12,586 bases of DNA, from the NCBI GenBank assembly GCA_027943245.1, contig JANDJZ010001102.1:1-12586 (forward strand), read 5' to 3'. Shown here one piece after another: positions 7,462 through 12,586 of this stretch. The notes beneath the pieces are model-generated. The model had not been told where the DNA came from. It was given only the letters and a program-made list of their open reading frames with translations, and did no database searches. Source of the DNA: Acanthamoeba sp. SK_2022b. Lineage: Eukaryota > Discosea > Longamoebia > Acanthamoebidae. The first letter of the stretch is position 1. Every line of letters starts with the position of its first letter. The position numbers and the translations under genes were made by a program.

Positions 7462-8078
7462 GTGTTGATTTGGAGGTTGATTGGTAGGTTGGGAGGTTGA
7501 TTGGTAGGTTGGGAGGTTGATTGGGTGGTTGGGAGGTTGATTGGGAGGTTGGGGGAGTTGATTGGGAGGTTGATTGGTAGGTTGGGAGGTTGGTATTTGG
7601 TGGGAGGTTGATTGGTAGGTGGGGAGGTTGATTGGGAGGTGGGAGGTTGATTGGTTGGTTGGGGAGTTGATTGGGAGGTTGATTGGTAGGTTGGGAGGTT
7701 GATTGGGAGGTTGGGGAGTTGATTTGGAGGTTGATTGGGAGGTTGGGAGGTTGATTGGGTGGTTGGGAGGTTGATTGGTTGGTTGGGAGGTTGATTGGAA
7801 GGTTGGGGAGTTGATTTGGAGGTTGATTGGTAGGTTGGGAGGTTGATTGGTAGGTTGGGAGGTTGATTGGGAGGTTAGGGAGTTGATTTGGAGGTTGATT
7901 GGTAGGTTGGGAGGTTGATTGGGAGGTTGGGAGGTTGATTGGGAGGTTGGGAGGTTGATTGGGAGGTTGGGAGGTTGATTGGTTGGTTGGGGAGTTGATT
8001 GGGAGGTTGATTGGTAGGTTGGGAGGTTGATTGGGTGGTTGATTGGAAGGTTAGGAGGTTGATTGGTAGGTTGGTTGT
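7462..8078 (+). repeat. G-rich 10/20-bp minisatellite
   Basis: The basic unit is GGTTGATTGG plus GAGGTTGGGA (20 bp, itself two related 10-mers). Four nearly perfect units occur in a row at about 7905-7985. Variants carry GGTAGG, GGTTGGTT or GGGGAGTTG. C is absent from almost the whole array. Many GG/GGG runs are spaced by 2-4 bases, so two-layer G-quadruplexes are possible. The minus-strand frame (7321-8199) of N, Q, P, S, T and L repeats is a repeat translation. Confidence 0.93.
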
Positions 8079-9395
8079 ACACCCACAACATGACCCACAA
8101 CATCCCCACAACACCCCCTACAACATGCCCTACATGACCCTCAACTTGACCCACAACATCCCCACAACATGCCCTACATGACCCCCTACATGACCCCACA
8201 ACAGGCCCACAACACCCCTACATGACCCCCTACATGACCTACAACATGACCCACAACATGCCCACAACACCCCCTACATGACCTACAACATGACCTACAA
8301 CATGCCCTACATGATCTACAACATGACTAATAACATGCCTGCAACATGCCCTGCATGATCTACAACATGACCTACAATATGCTGACAACATGACCTACAA
8401 CATGCCTGCAACATGCCCTACATGTCTACAACATGACCTACAACATGCCCTACAACATGCCCCACAACATGCCCAATTTGACCTACAACATGACCTACAA
8501 CATGACCAATAACATGCCTGCAACATGCCCTACATGATCTACAACATGACCTACAATATGCTGACAACATGCCCTACAACATGCCTACAACATGACCTAC
8601 AACATGACCAATAACATGCCTGCAACATGCCCTGCATGATCTACAACATGACCCACAACATGACCCACAACATGTGCACAACACCCCCTACATGACCCAC
8701 AACATGACCCACAACATGACCACAACATGACCCACAACATGTCCCACAACACCCCCTACATGACCCCCTATATGACATGACCTACAACATGCCCCACAAC
8801 ATGCCCTACAACATGCCCTACATGACCTACAACATCCCCACAACATGCCCTACAATATGCCCTACATGACCCCCAACATGCCCTACAACATGCCCTACAA
8901 CATGCCCTACAACATGCCCTACAACATGCCCTACATGCCCCACAACATGCCTACAACATGCCCCCAGAACATGCCCCATGACCCACAACATGCCCACAAC
9001 ACTCTACATGACCCCCACATGACCCACAACATGCCCACAACACTGCCACTCCACTGACCCTTAACAACATCCCCTACATGCTCCTACAACATGCTCACAA
9101 CACTCCTATTAATAACCCTCTATATGACTCCCTACAACATGCCCTACATGACCTACAACATGACCCACAACATGCCTACAACATGCCCTACATGACCCAC
9201 AACATGCCCACAACACCCCTACATGACCCCCCTACACGACCCACAACATGCCAACAACACCCCTACATGACCCCACATGACCCACAACACCCCCTACATG
9301 ACCCCCCTACATGACCCACAACATGCCCACAACACCACCTACATTACCCCCTACAACATCCCCTACATGCCCCACAACATGACCCACAACACCCC
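8079..9395 (+). repeat. CATG-rich minisatellite (ACAACATGCCCT / ACAACATGACCC)
   Basis: Blocks of 9-12 bases of the type CCCTACAACATG, ACCCACAACATG and CCCTACATGACC alternate irregularly. G occurs almost only within ATG. A larger unit beginning TAACATGCCTGCAACATGCC appears at 8331, 8510 and 8612. Open frames such as 8845-9057 read M-P-Y-N or H-N-M-P repeats; they start anywhere because ATG is part of the unit, and I do not consider them genes. The array begins at a small inverted complement (GTTGT/ACAAC, 8074-8089), where the G-rich strand switches. Confidence 0.93.
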
Positions 9396-9780
9396 CTATG
9401 TAAGCTTAAACAACAACTTTGAAACATATGTAGCCCCTATGCAACCCCTGTGTAACTCCTATGTAACACATATGTAACTCATAATGAAACTCCTGTGTAA
9501 GCTTGAACAACAACTTTGAAAATCCTATGTAACCCCTATGTAACTCCTATGTAACCCCAGTGTAACTCCTATGTAACACATATGTAACTCATAATGAAAC
9601 CCCTGTGTAAGCTTAAACAACAACTTTGAAAATCCTATGTAACCCCTATGTAACCCCTATGTAACTCCTATGTAACCCCTATGCAACTCCTATGCAACCC
9701 CTATGCAACCTCTATGTAACCCCTATATTTTCCAATATAAGCCCCTATGTGACAACCATGCAACTCCTATGTAACACCTC
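9396..9780 (+). repeat. Tandem array of TATGTAACCCC units with a longer element
   Basis: Units of 10-12 bases (TATGTAACCCC, TATGTAACTCC, TATGCAACCCC) are arranged in larger repeats. Each larger repeat starts with GTAAGCTTRAACAACAACTTTGAAA, at about 9400, 9497 and 9607 (spacing 97 and 110). The segment containing ACACATATGTAACTCATAATGAAAC also recurs. No gene is seen. Confidence 0.9.
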
Positions 9781-12586
9781 TGTAACCCTACACCAACCTC
9801 ACCACAACCACAACATCACCACAACACAACTACATCACCACACCATCACCACCATCACCACACCATCACCACCCCATCACATAACCATCACCATCACCAC
9901 CATCACCCCCCTCACCACACCATCACCATCACCATCACACACCATCACACCACCAACACCATCACCATCACCATCACCACACCATCACCACACCATCACA
10001 ACACCATCACCACACCACCACACCACACCACACCATCACATCACCATCATCACCATCACCACACCATCACAACACCACCTCACCACACCACCACACCATC
10101 ACAACACACCATCACAACACACCATCACCACACCATCACAACACAACACCATCACAACACACCACCACACCATCACCACAACACCATCCAACAACAGCAC
10201 CACAACACCACCACCATCACCACCACCATCACACCATCACCACCACCATCACCACCACCACCCCATCACCACAACATCACAACTCCATCACCACAACATC
10301 ATCACCACATCATCACAACACCATCACATCAACCACCACACCATCACCACCACCACACCATCACCACAACACCATCACCACACCATCACCACACCAGCAC
10401 AACACACCATCATAACACCAACACAACACCAGCACCACACCATCACAACGCCACCACAACATCACCACACCAGCACAACACACCATTATAACCCCATCAC
10501 AACACCACCACAACACCATCACACCACCATCATAACACCATCACAACATCACCACAACTCCATCACAACACCATCACAACACCATCACCACCACATCACC
10601 ACAACACCACCACAACACCATCACACCACCATCATAACACCATCATAACACCATCACCATCACCACACCATCACACCACCATCATCACACCATCACAACA
10701 CCATCACCACACCACCATCATAACACCATCACCACACCATCATAACACCATCACAACACCATCACAACATCACCACCACACCATCATAACACCACCACCA
10801 CACCATCAAAACACCATCACAACACACCATCACCACACCATCATAACACCATCACCACACCATCACCACACCATCATAACACCATCACCATCATAACACC
10901 ACCACCACACCATCAAAACACCATCACCACACCATCACACCACCATCACCATCACCACACCATCATCACACCATCACCACACCATCATCACACCATCATC
11001 ACACCATCATCACACCATCACCACACCACACCATCACCACACCACACACCATCATCACCACAACATCACACCACCATCACACCATCACCACACCATCACC
11101 GCACCATCACACCACCATCACCATCACCACACCATCATAACCAGAACACCATCACCCCACCATCACACCACCATCACAACACCATCACACCACCATCACA
11201 CACCATCACCCACCATCACACCATCACCATCACAACACCATCACCACACCATCACAACACCATCACCACACCATCACACCACCATCACACCATCACACCA
11301 CCATCACCATCACAACACCATCACCACACCATCACAACACCATCACCACACCATCACCATCACACCACCATCACCACACCATCACACCACCATCACCATC
11401 ACCACACCATCATAACCATAACACCATCACCACACCATCACACCACCATCACAACACCATCACAACACCATCACACCACCATCACACACCATCACACCAC
11501 CATCACCATCACAACACCATCACCACACCATCACAACACCATCACCACACCATCACACCACCATCACCATCACACCACCATCACCATCACAACACCATCA
11601 CCACACCATCATCACACCATCATCACACCATCATCACACCATCACCACACCACACACCATCATCACCACAACATCACACCACCATCACACCATCACCACA
11701 ATTCCACCACTACACCACCCTAACACAACAACAACACTACAACCCCAAAACAACACTGCAGCATCACTACCACATCATTACCACAACACCACCACACCAT
11801 CACTACACCATCACCACACCATCACCACACTATCACCACACCATCACATCACCACAACACCATCAGCACAACATCATAACCACACCATCACCACACCATC
11901 ACAACACCACAACACCATAACAACATCACACCACCATTACCACACCATCACAACACCACCACACCATCACAACATCATCACAACACCATTACCACACACC
12001 ATCACAACACCATCACACCATCACCACACCATCACACCATCACAACACCAACACCATCACACCATCACCACCACACCATCACAACACCAACACCACCACC
12101 ACCAGACCCACACCACTACTACACAACCACCACCACTACCACACAACTCATTCCAACACCATAACAATACCACAACACCACTAAACCACCTCCACAAAAT
12201 CACCGCCACATCACCACTACACCACAACACCAACACCACAACACCAACACCACAACATCAACACCACAACACTACTACAACACCACACCACCACAACGAG
12301 ATCACCACAACACCACATCACAGTAGCACACTACCACAACACAAAACCATCACCACACCATCACCATAACACAACCACATTACCACCACAACACCACCAC
12401 ACCACCACACCAACACCACAGCACACCCACCACATCACCACACCACAACATCACCACACCACATCATCACAATACATCACAATATCACCACCACAACTCC
12501 ACCACAACATCACTACACCACACCACATCACCTCACCACCACAAACCACATCACCACCACATCACCACCCCACCATCACAACATCA
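9781..12586 (-). repeat. C/A-rich minisatellite, right arm (CACCATCAC)
   Basis: The plus strand consists of CACCATCAC, ACCACACCATC, ACAACACCATC and CATCATCAC blocks. Fewer than 20 G residues occur in 2.8 kb by my count. It is the reverse complement in kind of the left array (GTGGTGATG, GATGGTGTTGT). 10600-11700 is the most regular part; beyond 11700 the blocks become degenerate (ATTCCACCACTACACC). The open frame at 9692-10648 (T/H/P/S/I-rich) is a repeat translation. The array runs off the right edge of the window. Confidence 0.95.
11027..11700 (-). repeat. Higher-order duplications inside the right arm
   Basis: A 66-base segment (11027-11092) is repeated exactly at 11635-11700, an offset of 608. 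Between them, segments containing CCATCATAACCA recur with an offset of about 275 (around 11125 and 11400). The duplicated domain stops at 11700, where the degenerate part begins. Confidence 0.75.

Noticed and set aside
7462..9395. CRISPR array
   Set aside because: The units are contiguous and degenerate, with no constant-length repeats separated by unique spacers, and no cas genes are present.
8845..9477. Open frames of Met-Pro-Tyr-Asn repeats as a possible structural or adhesive protein
   Set aside because: Start codons belong to the repeat unit, frames change every few hundred bases, and no signal peptide or unique sequence exists.
9692..10648. 318-codon Thr/His/Pro/Ser/Ile-rich open frame
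   Set aside because: It is a translation of CACCATCAC repeats that starts inside the neighbouring array and has no unique region of its own.

Overview
This window is dominated by tandemly repeated, low-complexity DNA and looks like accessory or heterochromatic sequence from a eukaryotic nuclear genome. I see no intact protein-coding gene, no rRNA or tRNA, no transposase and no CRISPR array. The only gene-like material is a decayed class III (PLP-dependent) aminotransferase on the minus strand, inside a 2.2 kb single-copy island (about 3826-6004). Its pieces are separated by plausible GT-AG introns of about 100 and 212 bp, which points to a eukaryote. The copy belongs to the GabT/acetylornithine-type branch (FFF-NSGAxAVEA signature) rather than the animal AGXT2/ABAT types. 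That makes an alga or other protist more likely than an animal, but this is inference and I cannot name the species.

Layout: 1-2685 is a G/T-rich GTGGTGATG/GATGTTGTG minisatellite with a 254 bp inverted block (776-1029). 2686-3054 is an AT-rich spacer. 3055-3825 is a T-rich array with an 11-bp unit. 3826-6004 is the island: N-terminal aminotransferase exons at about 3830-4771, an anonymous stretch with (GA)n tracts and a perfect 20-bp palindrome, then a weaker C-terminal aminotransferase fragment at about 5510-5805. 6005-6775 is an A-rich array with a closely related 11-bp unit in the opposite orientation. 6801-6863 holds three 21-bp repeats and 6884-7461 a satellite of about 152 bp. 7462-8078 is a G-rich 10/20-bp minisatellite. 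8079-9395 is a CATG-rich array, 9396-9780 a TATGTAACYCC array, and 9781-12586 a C/A-rich CACCATCAC array that is essentially the outermost left array in reverse-complement orientation.

Two architectural points stand out. First, the two outer arrays and the two arrays flanking the island are each in inverted orientation, giving a nested inverted-repeat layout around the island. Second, the C-terminal aminotransferase fragment lies upstream (in minus-strand sense) of the N-terminal exons, which suggests the remains of a tandem pair or a rearrangement. No genes here can be shown to work together. The long open frames in the arrays (His/Thr/Pro-, Phe-, Lys- and Met/Pro/Tyr/Asn-rich) are translations of repeats, and I treat them as non-coding.
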